DNA from: Arthrobotrys musiformis
Lineage: Eukaryota > Ascomycota > Orbiliomycetes > Orbiliales > Orbiliaceae
Reading direction: 5' to 3'
Length of the DNA: 64,000 nt
Assembly: GCA_036971715.1 (NCBI GenBank)
Contig: JAVHJL010000004.1
Coordinates: forward strand, 3,286,001-3,350,000
In this document: positions 12,211 to 24,379 of the stretch, in pieces
Position numbering within the stretch: the stretch's first letter is position 1
Layout of the letters: the number at the start of each line of letters is the position of its first letter
Made by a program: the position numbers and the translations under genes
The notes under the pieces: model-generated
The model's database searches: none
Told to the model about the DNA's origin: nothing
Seen by the model: only the letters and a program-made list of their open reading frames with translations

Positions 12211-13388
12211 CTAGTCGAGCTCCTCGGGCACTCGAGATTTCTTAGGTGCTGAGACCCTGGCCCTCTTAGGCGAAACAACTGGAACGCTATCGTCTCCCAT
12301 TTCGATATCGTCATCGTCCATCTCAAGGTCACTGCCATCATTAGCATTATCTTCTTCCTCAACCTCATCCCTGCCCCTCTTTTTCAAACCCTTCATCTTC
12401 CTTGTTTGCAACTTGCCCAGATCCTGTCTGTCCACATGTATCCTACCAATCTTGTCACCCATAGGATCAACGGAGATGTTTTTCTTAGTCCTCATCTCCT
12501 GTCCCTTAGGTTTCTTCATGGCTTCCTTCAACATATCCGGATTAGCCTCCTGGATTCGACCAATCTTGAAGTCCATCCTGGGACCCATCTCCTCCAACTC
12601 CACACGCGGTAACTTATGCCCAGATCTAACCGTCTTGAGCATATAACACCGAAAGTGAATCTTAGGATTCGGCTCCTCATCCGTAGCATCAGCGGCCGAT
12701 ATCGAAATCATATACTGCAACGCCTCAACATCAATCTCCTCAACCGTATTTCCCCTAAAAAAATCCAAAAACATAAACTTCATCCTCTCGTAAACCGGAT
12801 TATTCTCAAAGATAGCTCCGGAGAAAGAAATCAGCGGTTTGAGGCCGATACCGGCTTTCGCATTCTTGAAATCCTGCATTTTTCGAAAACTCTCGGCGTC
12901 GAGGCCTAATTCTACCATATCGAGGACTTGGTATTCGAAGAATCGGACGAAGGTGAGGTTGTGCGGTCGTTTCTTGGAGTGGGAGGCGAAAACCATCAGG
13001 GAGGCGTCGTTTTTGCGACTGAAGAATTCGAGGGCCGAGGCGTCTTCGAATGGGTGCACCGCATTCTTCTTCTGGAATTTGATGGCTTGTGGTTTTTTGA
13101 GGGAGTGCTAAAGACCCCAGATTTTCGTCAGAACAGAGCTGGAGGGAGTAATAGGATATGTATCTACATACCAGATCACCAAGTGCATCTTGAACGACAG
13201 CACTAGCAGTAGTACCCCGCAAGAACAAAGTAGTCTTCTCGTTCTCGACAAGCTTGGGCTCTCGAGCCTCAAGCGCTCGTTTAGAACGAGCGTTCTTTGG
13301 TTTTCTAGAAGAAAATAAATATTAGCTAAGATAGAGTCAATTGTAGCGTATGCGACCGGTTTGGATGAACTTACACCGCCTGAAGCAT
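12211..13388 (-). CDS. RPF2: RPF2, Brix-domain ribosome biogenesis factor
   Basis: RPF2 acts with RRS1 to load the 5S RNP onto pre-60S particles in the nucleolus. Three exons can be read: 13388-13375, 13304-13172 and 13107-12211. Joined, the N-terminus reads MLQAVKPKNARSKRALEARE, very close to the yeast RPF2 start, which supports the tiny first exon. The Brix domain follows, with HPFEDASALEFFSRKNDASL, FASHSKKRPHNLTFVRF and PLISFSGAIFEN. The C-terminus is Lys/Arg-rich and acidic (VEEEDNANDG, then DDDDIEMGDD), as expected for a nucleolar protein. It is intact. Confidence 0.94.
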
Positions 13389-13865
13389 TGTGGGTGATGT
13401 AGATGTCTGGGATTATGATGGGCGATGGTTGGTGGTCGGGAAGATGCGAAGACGAGTTTTGGAGCTTTGGTGCAATGAAATTTCGGTGCCAAGATTTTTT
13501 TTGCGATTTGAGTTGCAGCGCCACAGGAAAAGCCACCAACGTCAACACATATAACAACTATTATCTCAAGAAAGCTATGGTGACCAGCCGGGATCGGAGG
13601 ACCCTTTGGCAGGCTCTGGTTTATGAGACAAGGAGGACTTCCTCGGGCTCCATTTTATGATCAAGTTTGTCACGAGGCCTAGAAGTTGCAGGACTTAAGT
13701 ACTTCCATACTGAATTAGAGTTGTAGGCCATTCATAACTTGGTTACGAGACTGATTCATAATATAATTTATGCATTACGAAACATATGACAAAATATGTA
13801 ATACACGGGTATCGTAATTGCGAAGAGATAGGCCGATAAAATTTGAATAGAGATATGGATTTCAA
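13389..13865. other. Intergenic region upstream of RPF2
   Basis: This holds the RPF2 promoter and the 3' flank of the next minus-strand gene. The 13680-13860 part is AT-rich. The short plus-strand reading frame at 13403-13660 lacks any recognisable feature. Confidence 0.5.
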
Positions 13866-14855
13866 CTAAAGGTCATCTCTTGCATCCCGCGCAAGCCCAA
13901 ACGGCGCAAGACATCGATAACTTCTAGCCCCACCTCCCAACCCGCCTAACTTCTCCACCCTTCCAGCGGTTCCCTCCGTAAACATATAACTACTATTATC
14001 ACAATTATCCGAGGTATAAAACCGACAAGAACACCCGTTGATCTTGAGATAATTCAACGCGAATCCATCAGGTAACCTCTGGCAATCACTCTCCCCTTCA
14101 ACCCGGTCCGGAGTCCCCTCCAGTTCCTCCCTCTGGAAAGTCCTCTCATAAATTTCTCCAGGCGGCTTGGGTTCAAGAACATCAAAGACGTCAATAGGAC
14201 GACCGATAGCATGAGCAGGATTCTCCGCAAACCTAACCGTACAAAACCTGAAATCCTCAAAATGCTTCGTAAACCAGCATTGAAAACTCTCAAGCGAATC
14301 GTTATCGGGCCCATTATTCCACAGCGCCCCATCCTCACGGTTGAACGCCGTAAACTCGCCTTCGCCGGGCACGTCCGGACAACCTTCATGATCATAAAAC
14401 CTGCACTCGCAGTAACCCGTCAACGTGTAAGATGAGATTCGATTCGCAAGAGCCAGGTGGAGATCCCCGATCCTAACGCATTTGTGCTCGGGGAATACCA
14501 GCGGTATGGGAGTCATGGCGCGGGTCCCGAGCGGGTATCCCTCCCAACGTCCACCTGGACCCTTATCGATGGATGCATCGGCGTTTCGGATATTACCGTC
14601 ATAGATTCCCAGTTTGCACTCCGCGCCGTAGAAGAGTAGGTCGAAACTACCATCCATTTGCGTGCTTCCTGGCGGGATATTTGTGATCAGTGGTTCTTCC
14701 CGGTTTACTAGTTTTGCTTCGGAAACATCCAGCGTTTGGTTGTATATAGGGATAGCTAAGGCTACCGGGATGTTGAGGAGGGCGAATGCGGCGAAGCAGC
14801 TGGCGGCTAGAGTGAGCCGCTGCTTCTTGTGGGGGTGGCATGTCTTTGTTTCCAT
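13866..14855 (-). CDS. Cys-rich secreted protein, member A of a two-copy family
   Basis: This is a single-exon gene of 329 residues. The N-terminus is basic and hydrophobic (KKQRLTLAASCFAAFALL), ending in a plausible signal-peptidase site after VALA. The mature part has 12 cysteines. Two internally similar segments are visible: one with TGYCECRFYDHEGC and one with INGCSCRFYTSDNC, each preceded by a Cys and closed by another Cys. Other landmarks are FTAFNREDGALWNNGP and the C-terminal ending ARDDL. A clear homologue lies at 51997-52986 on the other strand, sharing GYCEC, AFNR, NNGP, INGxxC and RDDL. I do not recognise a named family. A small secreted or effector-like role is only inference. 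Confidence 0.8.
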   Translation of the reverse strand: METKTCHPHKKQRLTLAASCFAAFALLNIPVALAIPIYNQTLDVSEAKLVNREEPLITNIPPGSTQMDGSFDLLFYGAECKLGIYDGNIRNADASIDKGPGGRWEGYPLGTRAMTPIPLVFPEHKCVRIGDLHLALANRISSYTLTGYCECRFYDHEGCPDVPGEGEFTAFNREDGALWNNGPDNDSLESFQCWFTKHFEDFRFCTVRFAENPAHAIGRPIDVFDVLEPKPPGEIYERTFQREELEGTPDRVEGESDCQRLPDGFALNYLKINGCSCRFYTSDNCDNSSYMFTEGTAGRVEKLGGLGGGARSYRCLAPFGLARDARDDL

Positions 14856-16409
14856 GATTATGGTAATATAGACGCCGAATCCAAGGAGGTTTCAAGATAG
14901 GTAGATATGTATAAAGTCGGTAGCAACGAAGAGAAATTGCCTTTACAAGTCTATAGATTTAACCTTTCAGACAATCCTAAACTTCAGGTTATGTACGAAT
15001 TAACAAGCAGGAATATTTTCTCGAGCTACCGATCCGTTCTGGTCACTTTATAGCTGAGATCCGGTCTCCAATCCAACTTGAACGAGCCCGTTCTATCGAC
15101 TAGACTACAACTCCCCTCAATTCCACCAAAAGCAATCCCCTAGAATGGCAATTTTGAAGATATTTCACCGTCTTGACCCTTTTTTCACAATGAATTCCTT
15201 GCATATAGGTAGGCACTTGTCCATATCCATACAACCAAAGGAAATCCCTGGTTCTCGTTGTCTAGTTGTAATTGTCTTGGGTACTGCCTAAGCTTTCTGA
15301 TTGGCTATGGAATATTCTAAGAGTCTTTCCAATGGATCCAGACCTATGGGGTAGGGGGTGTGCAAGATTATATTATTAATCTGTATCTTAGCATTGGCTA
15401 CCTAAAATCCAACTAGTTAAATTGACCATACACTGCTGATAGATTACAACACTCTCCAGAGGATTCGATTCTAGCCCACAGGATCGAGCTGTGAAATACA
15501 ATTGCAATAGTGCAAGAGATTTCTCCGTGAACGGTACACCCAATATGGATGGACGTTACCTTTTTGTGTGTTTAAATTTGTAAAATGTTGGAACAAAAAG
15601 ATTCCTTCGAACTGTTTCGTCGTGTATACTTGTTGGGGAAAATATTGTTGGATGTTGCCTGATCCGCCCCACAGATCTGAATGTATAGACACTTAAGACT
15701 GACAGGGTGCGCGCTAGTAAAAAGTCCTGGCTGGGGGTGCAGAGCGGGGTCACGCATGAGGGCAGTATCCGAGTCAATATAATATCCTAGTGTGTATGCC
15801 TATACGCTTTTCGAGAGACGCACGTATACTATAGCTACCAGCCCAATCATACTATAAGCTGGGCCCCCATCTTTATAACTGACAATAGTCCCCACTACAA
15901 AACCTCGAGCATGGCTACCATATCAGATGATAGATTCCCCACCCCTGATCGTGCATGCATGCATAATTTCACATTCAACCTCGAAAACCCCCCAATTTCA
16001 ACACATGCATTGGCTGCGTTGGCGTCCACCTCCCAGCTGTGGTATTTTCGATTCCAACCTCGGCAGCCAGGTTTACCCCAGAAATTCCCCAATTGGCGAT
16101 AGCGCCGTCGGCGATGATCTCACATGCAAAAACAGCCGCGGGATACCTTCTGAGTTCAGCCAACATTCTTTCATGCGCCATTAGACCGGGCCCTTTTCTT
16201 CTTCCCCAGATGGAAAAAAAAGTATGAAATCCCCGGTTCAGTTCTTTATTCCGTAGCATCATCTGTCGTCGACTTCATATCCCGTCGGTCCTACTACGCG
16301 TTTTTGTGGTACTCGCAAGTTTTTGAGATTCTCGCATCGACTGTAGCTATCAGGAGCTAGAAGCTAGAAGTGGGCCGGCCCGTTGGAAAAGTCGATATAG
16401 ACCGATAAG
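14856..16409. other. Intergenic region with no supported gene
   Basis: This is the shared upstream region of the Cys-rich gene (-) and PXMP4 (+). The region 15471-16262 has several overlapping short reading frames on both strands, but none has a credible start, splice structure or protein motif. A repeated TGCATGCATGCAT stretch is present at about 15951-15963. Confidence 0.55.
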
Positions 16410-17267
16410 ATGCCGAATACTTTGGAAATCGTCAAGGTATGATATGACCCTCGAAGGATACTCAAGATGCATTCGATGGATTCTAATCATTAGAATATCT
16501 ATAGACTGCCGCCGAGGCTTTCATTTTGGACCCGGCCAATCATGATGTCCTCTCCCTCATCAAAGGCCTTCGAAATGGCATCGTCTACGGAACGAAAGTT
16601 CGGTTCCCGCATGCTCTTGTGTAAGGAGACATCCAGGTCATCGATAACGGGCTGCAATTCACAAGACTAATATATAATTATATCATGATATAGCATGGTC
16701 TTTCTCTTTCGCTCTGGAACGTATGTCACATCTCCTTTCCCGCTTGCTCTTGAAAAATCGCAGCCTCCCGCTAAAACTTCTTATAGATTCCGCGAAAAGG
16801 CTCTCCTAGTATTCAAAGCCACAAGGACACACGCCCGTAACCTCGGCACCTTCGTCTTCCTCTACAAAATCTCCATGCTCATCCTCCGCCACCTCAACAA
16901 GACCGAATCCCAATACGACTCCTTCATCTCAGGTCTCATCGGTGGCTACACCGTTTTCGGCCGGGGTGGCAATTCCTCCGTGAACCAACAGATCTGTCTC
17001 TACGTCGCCGCCCGTGTTATCCTCGGCGTGGCGAAGCTATCCACCACTCCTGGATATCAACTCTCGCCGGTACCGGAAGGGTGGAGGGAAGGTATCAACA
17101 ATAACGCCTGGCCGGCTTTCGCTAGTTTGAGCTGGGCGTTTGTGATGTATCTGTTCAGATGGCATCCGGAGGTCATCCAGCCGAGTTTGAGGAGCTCGAT
17201 GACTTATTTGTACGCCAATAGCGAGCGGTGGGATGGATTGAAGAACTTTCTGTGGCACAATGTATAA
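16410..17267 (+). CDS. PXMP4: Peroxisomal membrane protein 4 (PXMP4/PMP24), Tim17/22-like
   Basis: The start at 16410 (MPNTLEIVK) begins a 27-nt exon ending at 16436. The following exons encode LIKGLRNGIVYGTKVRFPHA, then LVMVFLFRSGT, then a long last exon from about 16787. Joined, the order matches animal and fungal PXMP4: GLRNGIVYGTKVRFPHALVM, then TRTHARNLGTFVFLYK, then a Gly-rich segment (GLIGGYTVFG), then the hallmark ending QPSLRSSMTYLY. The protein is a multi-pass peroxisomal membrane protein of unclear biochemical role, related to the Tim17/Tim22/Tim23 fold. All splice sites are GT-AG. Confidence 0.92.
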
Positions 17268-19303
17268 AGTGGAGCTTTAGAAGAAAGGGGAATAGGGAAC
17301 GAAGGGGGCACCACTTGTACATTTCGACACATAAAATTGTGGCGTATGGCGTCATTTTTTGGTTTTTTTCTGGATACCAGATTTAGGAGGGGAAGGTTGT
17401 GAATAGATCCCTCCATGTATAATAGACGGATTTTAGAGGATATATTAGGATGTCACGATATCGATACCGATCGGTTGAGTAGATGAAGGTACTCCAAAAT
17501 TCTACGATTTCTAGTCGCCAGCAGTCAGCGCGCAAGCTTTGTATACCAATTGATCGAGACACTCCCCATTTCTCCAAATAATTATCGCTGTAAATTTTAA
17601 TAAACCTCCAATCAACGGCCTAATAAGATCACCTGAGTGATGATAGATATGGATATCGGCCAGTCCGACAGGTGGGTCCTCGAGCTTATCAGAGCTCAGT
17701 GGTGGCGTCTTGGCAGGTCAGAGCATTCGGCGGCTAGCTTTGAGCAACCGAGGACCTTTCTGCGGCTAAAAGCTGTAGCTAATGCCGTGAGGTTTACGGG
17801 CCGAGATACTATTTTTTAGGGTTTCGAGGCCGGATAAACCGCACACAAAATAGCTACCGTAATCCCGAAGACCCTGGTCAAATACTTCTAAACACAATAT
17901 TGGGAGTTATTCCGGAGCAGAAGGGCTTGTTTACAGATGTACTTCACTTCATTTTGGGATTTCTAAGCCTCCAAACTGGGATGCGCTCGCTCCCTCGAAA
18001 ATTCACAACATATCAGCGTTAAACTTTCTAAAGATCGATATCACTGCAGTACTGATCAACCTCAGAACCACCGACCGCCGTACTACAATCGGACTTCTGG
18101 CTACCCGTGATGATACCTACCTATATAATGTTATTTGGCCTCCTATACATGTTGCCCGCCTATATTTTTTCAGGTAAATTACGCTGCCTATTATTTCGCT
18201 TATTATCCTACTATCATTGCGATGGTTCTTATTCAGAAATGTGTAGAAATGTATATAACTCACCGAAGCACTAGACTTGCAAATATCTGACGGTATAAAT
18301 TACATGGTAATGCAATAATTTCGGGGGTAATTGAGCCTTATACGGCGGGAAATACATGCAATAGTGTGTTCTAAAAGAGTTTTGAAGGGTATAGAACAGG
18401 ATCAGCACCAACTTGAAGAATTAATCTGAAAGAAGGTAGAGGTTTATCTTACGTTTTTTATTTAAATAATTCGTAAATTCATATAACCTCAAAAGATATT
18501 ATGTCTATACGGTCACTTATGCAATTTTTTTAATAAAGGAGATAAGACTACGAAGGAACTTTAATCATAGAATATAATAAGATTTTATAAACCCCGAATC
18601 TATACAGGAAGTAGGACTCCAAGGATGTTATATCTATATCGAAATATTAAATTTGTTGTCCATCAAAGATAAAATAACAAATGGCCTTACCTAAGCCCTA
18701 GGCCTAAACTCAGGACCGATTGTAATAGTATAAGTAATATTGTGATAATGGGTCGGCCTTATTTGGGCAATTGGGATATAGGGTGGATGGAGATGAGGGT
18801 TCTATTTAGGTATCTGTTTTTTCTTGGTTCGTCACGTGGCCGCGTGGGAGTCTATAAAAAGTTCTGAGCTAGCCGTGAAGCCCGTGACAACTATCGCATT
18901 GTTATATAGTCCACACAATTATAATATTAAATGTTCCAAATTTTGGAATGGTATTATGATAAGGATACGTCTCTTTGCATCCTGAATGAGAGCGATTGTT
19001 AATGTGATGTTTAAAGGGGAGCAATGCGGTTTGTTTTACAAAAATAAAGTGAATGGCTTCGAGCTTCTGCAAATAACTTTCCCGGGACAATTTCTAATAG
19101 TATGTTTAGAAGTATTAATGGCTAGGAATTCTTATCTTCTTTATTAAAACACGATGTGAGAGTAGGCAATAAGCGGCACCCATTATATATATTAGGCGCA
19201 CGCGTATACAAGCGAATGTTAAAGCTATAAAGCGTACGTATATAATCTATACTGTCGGTGACCCCTTGATCGCCACATGCCCTTTAGATTCTATGGGCAT
19301 CGG
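17268..19303. other. Gene-free, largely AT-rich stretch
   Basis: About 2 kb without a supportable gene. From about 18150 the base composition becomes strongly AT-rich with many TA-rich words, unlike the flanking gene regions. It may be an old decayed, repeat-derived segment. No transposon protein, terminal repeat or target duplication could be recognised. Confidence 0.5.
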
Positions 19304-21479
19304 CTAACCAGGTAGTTCTGTAGGGTATTCATGATCCGCAGGCAACTCCCTCCGATAAAGTTCTTGACCACCATCTGGCAGCTCAGACTTCCCATGATCT
19401 GGACCCAGTTCAAACTTCTGACGCCCTTCTAACTCCCCCATCGGCACCAGCGGTATCTCGGGCTGTTTACGTTTCCTTAGCCAGAATACGAATGCTAAGT
19501 ACCCAATTGCCCCTAAAACAACTATCCCACCCACTGACCCCCCAGCAATAGCCGCTACGGGCGGTTTACTGCTTCCATCCCCGTTACCACCTCCTGGAGG
19601 CGGCCCTTCCCCAGTTCCGTTCCTTACAGACGTAAAATTTTGCTTTGCTAGAGTAGTTGTAATTCCACCCTTCTCAATTTTCACAATATTACTAATCGCA
19701 ATTCTCTGCCTTGCCTTTGCGAGACTCGTCTGGTTGTTTTGATAGTCCAACCACACATACGCGACCCTCAGAAACGGAATTCCCAAATATATATCTGCGG
19801 ATTCCTCATCAAGAAGCTCCCCGCCATATTCTAAAGTGTCTAGAAAAACTCTGCATTCTAGATCTTCTTGCGCCTCAGTTCTTTCCTCGATTCTCCCGAT
19901 CAAGTCTTTTGCTGTAAGTGTGATATTGATATCATCAAATTCAAAATCAAGGGAAAGGTCCAACTTTTCAGCAGCTTCGCAGTTGACGTACCATCCTACA
20001 TTAGATTGAGACGCATTCATAGCAACTAAGATGAGATTTTGGATAAAGTCGGGAAATCGAATATTCGAGTCTCCGAGCGCAATGGCTGTCTTCAGATTAT
20101 CGATCTCAACGGTTTTATCGTCGCCGATATATCTAGAGAAGCTAAATCTTCGAGTAGTGAACCGCCCCACCTCTTTTTGAGTTTCCTGCGTATACGTAAC
20201 TATAGGGGCCTCGTACTTTTCTGTATCTATGGCCCCAAGCATTATCTGACTCGAATTAACCTCTAGAATCCATCAGCCACTGTTAGAATTGAACGTATAG
20301 AGCTGCTGCTCCTATATGCCTCTTGCATCCTAGTGGAACCTGCGGATAACCTACCATATGCATCATAATACATAGCAAATCCCATTACCCCAATCCGCCG
20401 CGCGTCAAAAATAGCCTGTAAAGTCCCCAATGATTTACCTTCGAATTTGTAGGCATCCGTATCCTTCGTCAAGTACGAGAAATGCCTAGGAGATGCACCA
20501 AGCCCGAGCTGTGGGACATCAGAAAATACCGTTGTAGCTAGAAAAGGAAAGCCTCCCATTTGAATACCGCCCCACAAAAGTGTATCATAGATGAAGTGAC
20601 CCTCAATAGTGGTTTTACTCCTGAACCCCCCATCGATGGGAATAAATCTTGATGTATCTGAGAGCGACTGGTTATCTGATAAGAACTCGACTATTCATTA
20701 GTCATGTTATTCGCCTTGGTTATTAATATATATATCGAAAGCATAGTTGCGTCTTACAAGCTCCATAACTATGGATAATCTCGCACTTTAGCGTTTCCCG
20801 GATGCACTGAGTTTCGGAATCAGGTACCCAAGTTATCCCCCCTCCGGTAAGCTGAACGATGACCTCTTGCGGTGGAACTCCTAGGTATTTGGATTTTGGT
20901 TAGCTTCTTTCCTTTTGCCTCGTAAGTATTAAACGGTGCGCGCCTAGTGGTACTGACAACCGTGCATGTAAAGTGCAAAGAATCGAGACCCAAGGACTCA
21001 AAGACTCAACAAAACTCAGAGGCGAAAAGAATCATAGATTATAATAGTTAAATCCATCGGTATTGAACCAACACTTTAAGTACTGGTCTATTTGAAGAAC
21101 TGGAAGCGGGAGGCGAGGGGTCAAAAAGTGAGACATACCGATTGATATGTTAACAAAGAAACCGTACGGCCAGTCGCCATACCGCTGTCGGAATCAAAGA
21201 CATAGACAACGTTAGTATCTAGAGCTCAAGCCCATACTTAAAGTATAGACATTTGGTTTTAACTATCTAGCTGGTGACGCGGAAGCTACCCACCTGAAGT
21301 TTGAGGTTATCAAGAACAATAACTCCTTCTTGCGTCGAGGTCTGTCTTTCGGTAACCCTCGCGTCCATAATTGCTGCTTTTAGCAGCGTGACTAATACTA
21401 TAAGCAAAATCCTCCATCCCACCTTAATTGCAGTAGAACGATCAAGCCCCAGCACCATGGCATAAGAAACCTCAAGCAA
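19304..21479 (-). CDS. Membrane-anchored pepsin-like (A1) protein lacking catalytic aspartates
   Basis: The likely start is MVLGLDRSTAIKVGW at 21458 (an in-frame ATG also lies at 21479), giving a hydrophobic signal or anchor. Five exons are inferred. A short one near 21195-21145 gives RYGDWPYGFFVNISIG, joining to VPPQEVIVQLTGGGITW. In active fungal A1 proteases this position reads GTPPQ then DTGSS; here the Asp is missing. Later segments match the family: GLGASPRHF, RRIGVMGFAMYYDAY, SSQIMLGAIDTEKY. The second catalytic region reads AIALGDSNIRFPDF where LLDSGTTLTYLP is usual. The last intron (about 20270-20360) has a CTAAC branch site. A Gly/Pro linker, a transmembrane helix (GGIVVLGAIGYLAFVFWL) and a cytosolic tail follow. 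This is probably a catalytically dead, surface-anchored homologue. Confidence 0.78.
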
Positions 21480-23236
21480 AATATTAGTATTGAAGTATGC
21501 TGCGCTGCAGGTAATTTTGTTAGGGTCTCTTCAAAACCTCTCAAGGAACGAGAAGGAAACCTAAAATATGAAAACTTTCAGTTGGATCCCACAATCGAAT
21601 CCTTCTTTCCTGGAATTAGGACCAACCATTCGATATATAATCATATAGACTGTTTTTATTTGAATATTTTCTTGGCGGTATTGAAAATTAATATACCAGC
21701 ATTGATCCTGCATATGAGCGGCACAGCTCTTAGGGTGTGTTTGCTCAGTGTCAAGATTGCAGAATCTGCAACAAAGGGGAAGATCAAATGATGGTTTTTA
21801 TTTTTGAAATTATGGGTAAATCAACCCGTTACCGTCGTGATTGCAAATTTAAGACCCGCAAGGGGTATGAAGACCGATGGCTGTTTTGGCCTTCCTCGTC
21901 GCAGCTACGGATCTTATAATAGACGTTATCGGTTGCGAGTATATGACTGACCACATTCAAGCAAATCAATGATGTAACGAGTGAGTCCATCGGAGCTACA
22001 CAGATATCACCAGGACTTGCTAAGTTGAGTGCTTAAATTATATCTATGTTTATGCAGACTCAACTGTATGTAGCTCGAGGCCATAGCAAACCAGTCAGTA
22101 TGACCTGAGCATTTTAGAAACAAAAAAAAAGCAGGGTAGAAACAGGGCAAAATTAGCCTATGCCGTATGACAGAGCTCAGGAGAAACCAGAATCAAGTTA
22201 GCAATTCATAGAAGGAAAACTCTCACCTCTATTCCATGCGAGGCTCGAGGTCACCCACGCCCTGTAAATTGTGATATTGAAACCTAGCCTATAGCTAATT
22301 ATGGAATATTTATCGCCGATCAACAATAGTACAGGCATGTGGCCTGGCAATAGCTACCTCTGACAGTGGCTACTCTGCTGCAGCAACAACAATAACAACC
22401 ATCATGGTGGAGGGATTTTATTTGAAAGTAGATGATAAGGTTTTTGGGAGGCCGAAAGCTTATTTTTCTAATAGATTGGACTATACTGTACACCAGGGCC
22501 CGCCAGGTAAATATATAGTGCACGAGATTAGCCCTCCTTTCCCTCGCAATAGAGTATACGGGTTGCTCTTAATTGTTGCATCTGTCTCCATTAGTCACTG
22601 ATAGTTTGGATGTGAAGTTGTTGAATTGCTTAAAAATCCAACACTGCTGTTATCTGTGCCGAATGTTAAGTTTGAAACGCAACTGCAAGATCCTGCACGA
22701 AAATATTCGGGTCATATCTAGACTTTCGCGTGATTAATTAGGTACTCTGACCTCAACTTCCTGTGACCGGCGAAGTGATACCCCTGAAAACGAACCATTT
22801 TTACGAACACCATACAATAATAGAACCATAGTGATTACTACTAGCGGCATTTGAGGAGGAAGAATCATCTAGAATAAGTCCCACCGCCGTAGCGGTGATA
22901 TACTGCTTGAAGCTGATTCGTTGACCATTAGCTGCAAGGCCCCTGTCTCACAAACCAGATATGCCAAACTCTACCATATTGTAGATATAGATACCGGTGG
23001 CGCAAGGCGCAGGATACGGGAGTTTCGGGCTTCTAGAAGTATATATATATATATATCATTGATGATCCTATCCCCCCATCTTCGAGCAGTATTATATACT
23101 GTTGAGATGAACGGACGGAGCAAGCTTAAGCAAGTTTACCCTTCACAAGATTAAAGCTAAAAATATCCAGCAGTACATACGGCTAATAGCTGTTTCGAGC
23201 AAAAGAAAGTTATCACCTAAGACCAATCCTTTAGTC
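21480..23236. other. Intergenic region upstream of the pepsin-like gene and arsH
   Basis: No supportable gene. A TA microsatellite is at about 23041-23056. Short reading frames at 21582-22601 and 22921-23154 show no recognisable motif. This interval must contain the arsH promoter, but no arsenic-responsive site can be named from sequence alone. Confidence 0.5.
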
Positions 23237-24298
23237 ATGTGCGATAACAGAGACCATTATCCAAGCCTCAAAACCGAAATACAAGTTCATGCACTTTCGC
23301 CCTCGGACATTCTTCCTCAGCCTCGGTTGAGTCTCTCTCCACCTTCCTGCGAGAAGGCGATTTCTGCTACCAGTTTTGCTATCTCACAAGAAGAGGATAA
23401 CCCGTTTATTCGGGCAGAATATCGACCTTTCCTACTCGATCCAGATGGAGTTTCAGGTGATTGGATTTCTAAACTGGAACTCACTACTGTGATGGAGATG
23501 GTTCGGAATGAGGTTTTGAACACGCGTGAGGAGAGATTGAAAGTCCTTGTTCTTTATGGCAGCCTGAGAGCTAGGTTGTTTACTTCATCTTCGATCCCGT
23601 TTTGTGAGGTTTATTCACGCTAAATTGAGGTTTAAATAACAGATCGTACTCTCGGCTGCTAGCATACGAAGCGGCTAGGACCCTTTTCAGACTTGGTTGC
23701 GACGTTCGCGTGTATAACCCAACTGGACTTCCCGTTAAGGACGATTTGGAACAAAATCATCCGAAGGTCCAGGAATTGCGTAGGTTGAGCAACTGGAGTA
23801 ATGGCCATATCTGGGTGTCACCCGAGCAGCATGGCAATCTTGTTAGTAATCCTGAAAGGAACACGGCTGATGATGCCCCGCTGACAGGTATCACCATAGA
23901 CTGCGGTTTTTAAGAATCAGATCGACTGGATACCACTTTCCACAGGTTCCATCCGGCCGACCCAAGGACGCACTCTAGCAATCGCCCAAATTAACGGTGG
24001 GTCGCAATCGTTCAACGCCGTCAACTCGTTGAGAATTTTGGGGCGATGGATGAGAATGTTCACCATACCGAATCAGAGCTCGATACCGAAGGGATATACC
24101 CAATTCACCAGTGACAATTCTGAAGAAGGAGGCTCTAGGTTACTACCAAGTTCTAACAGGGACCGACTGGTGGACTGCATGGAGGAGTTTGTTAAGTATA
24201 CCATCATCATGAGGAGGCACACCGATTTGTTCGCAGATCGTTTTAGTGAGAGAGAAGAGAGTGCCGCGGCGATGAAGGATAAACAAGATAAAATTTAA
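23237..24298 (+). CDS. arsH: ArsH, NADPH-dependent FMN oxidoreductase for organoarsenicals
   Basis: Three exons: 23237-23574, 23643-23841, 23900-24298. The joined protein carries the flavodoxin-like FMN motif LYGSLRARSYSRLLAYEAAR across the first junction. The ArsH-specific blocks follow: HPKVQELRRLSNWS, HIWVSPEQHGNL, then FKNQIDWIPLSTGSIRPTQG across the second junction, then GGSQSFNAVNSLRILGRWMR and TIPNQSS. ArsH homologues oxidise trivalent methyl- and aromatic arsenicals to less toxic pentavalent forms. The first donor (GTTGTT) is unusual, yet the joined frame is exact. It sits beside a broken ACR3 and an arsenite methyltransferase, so this is an arsenic-detoxification cluster. The gene looks intact. 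Confidence 0.93.
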
Positions 24299-24379
24299 TT
24301 GTTCCTAAAAAATTTGGAGCAAATTCCGTATGGATATTAATCGACATAGAAATCTTCCTTCTTACCCACCGTTTTAATA

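Noticed and set aside
12406..13206. Several plus-strand frames within 12.4-13.2 kb
   Set aside because: They are shadows of the RPF2 coding exons on the minus strand.
20263..20577. Stop codon inside the pepsin-like gene near 20270 as sign of a pseudogene
   Set aside because: An intron at about 20270-20360 with a CTAAC branch site removes it and joins DAY to EVNSSQIM in frame.
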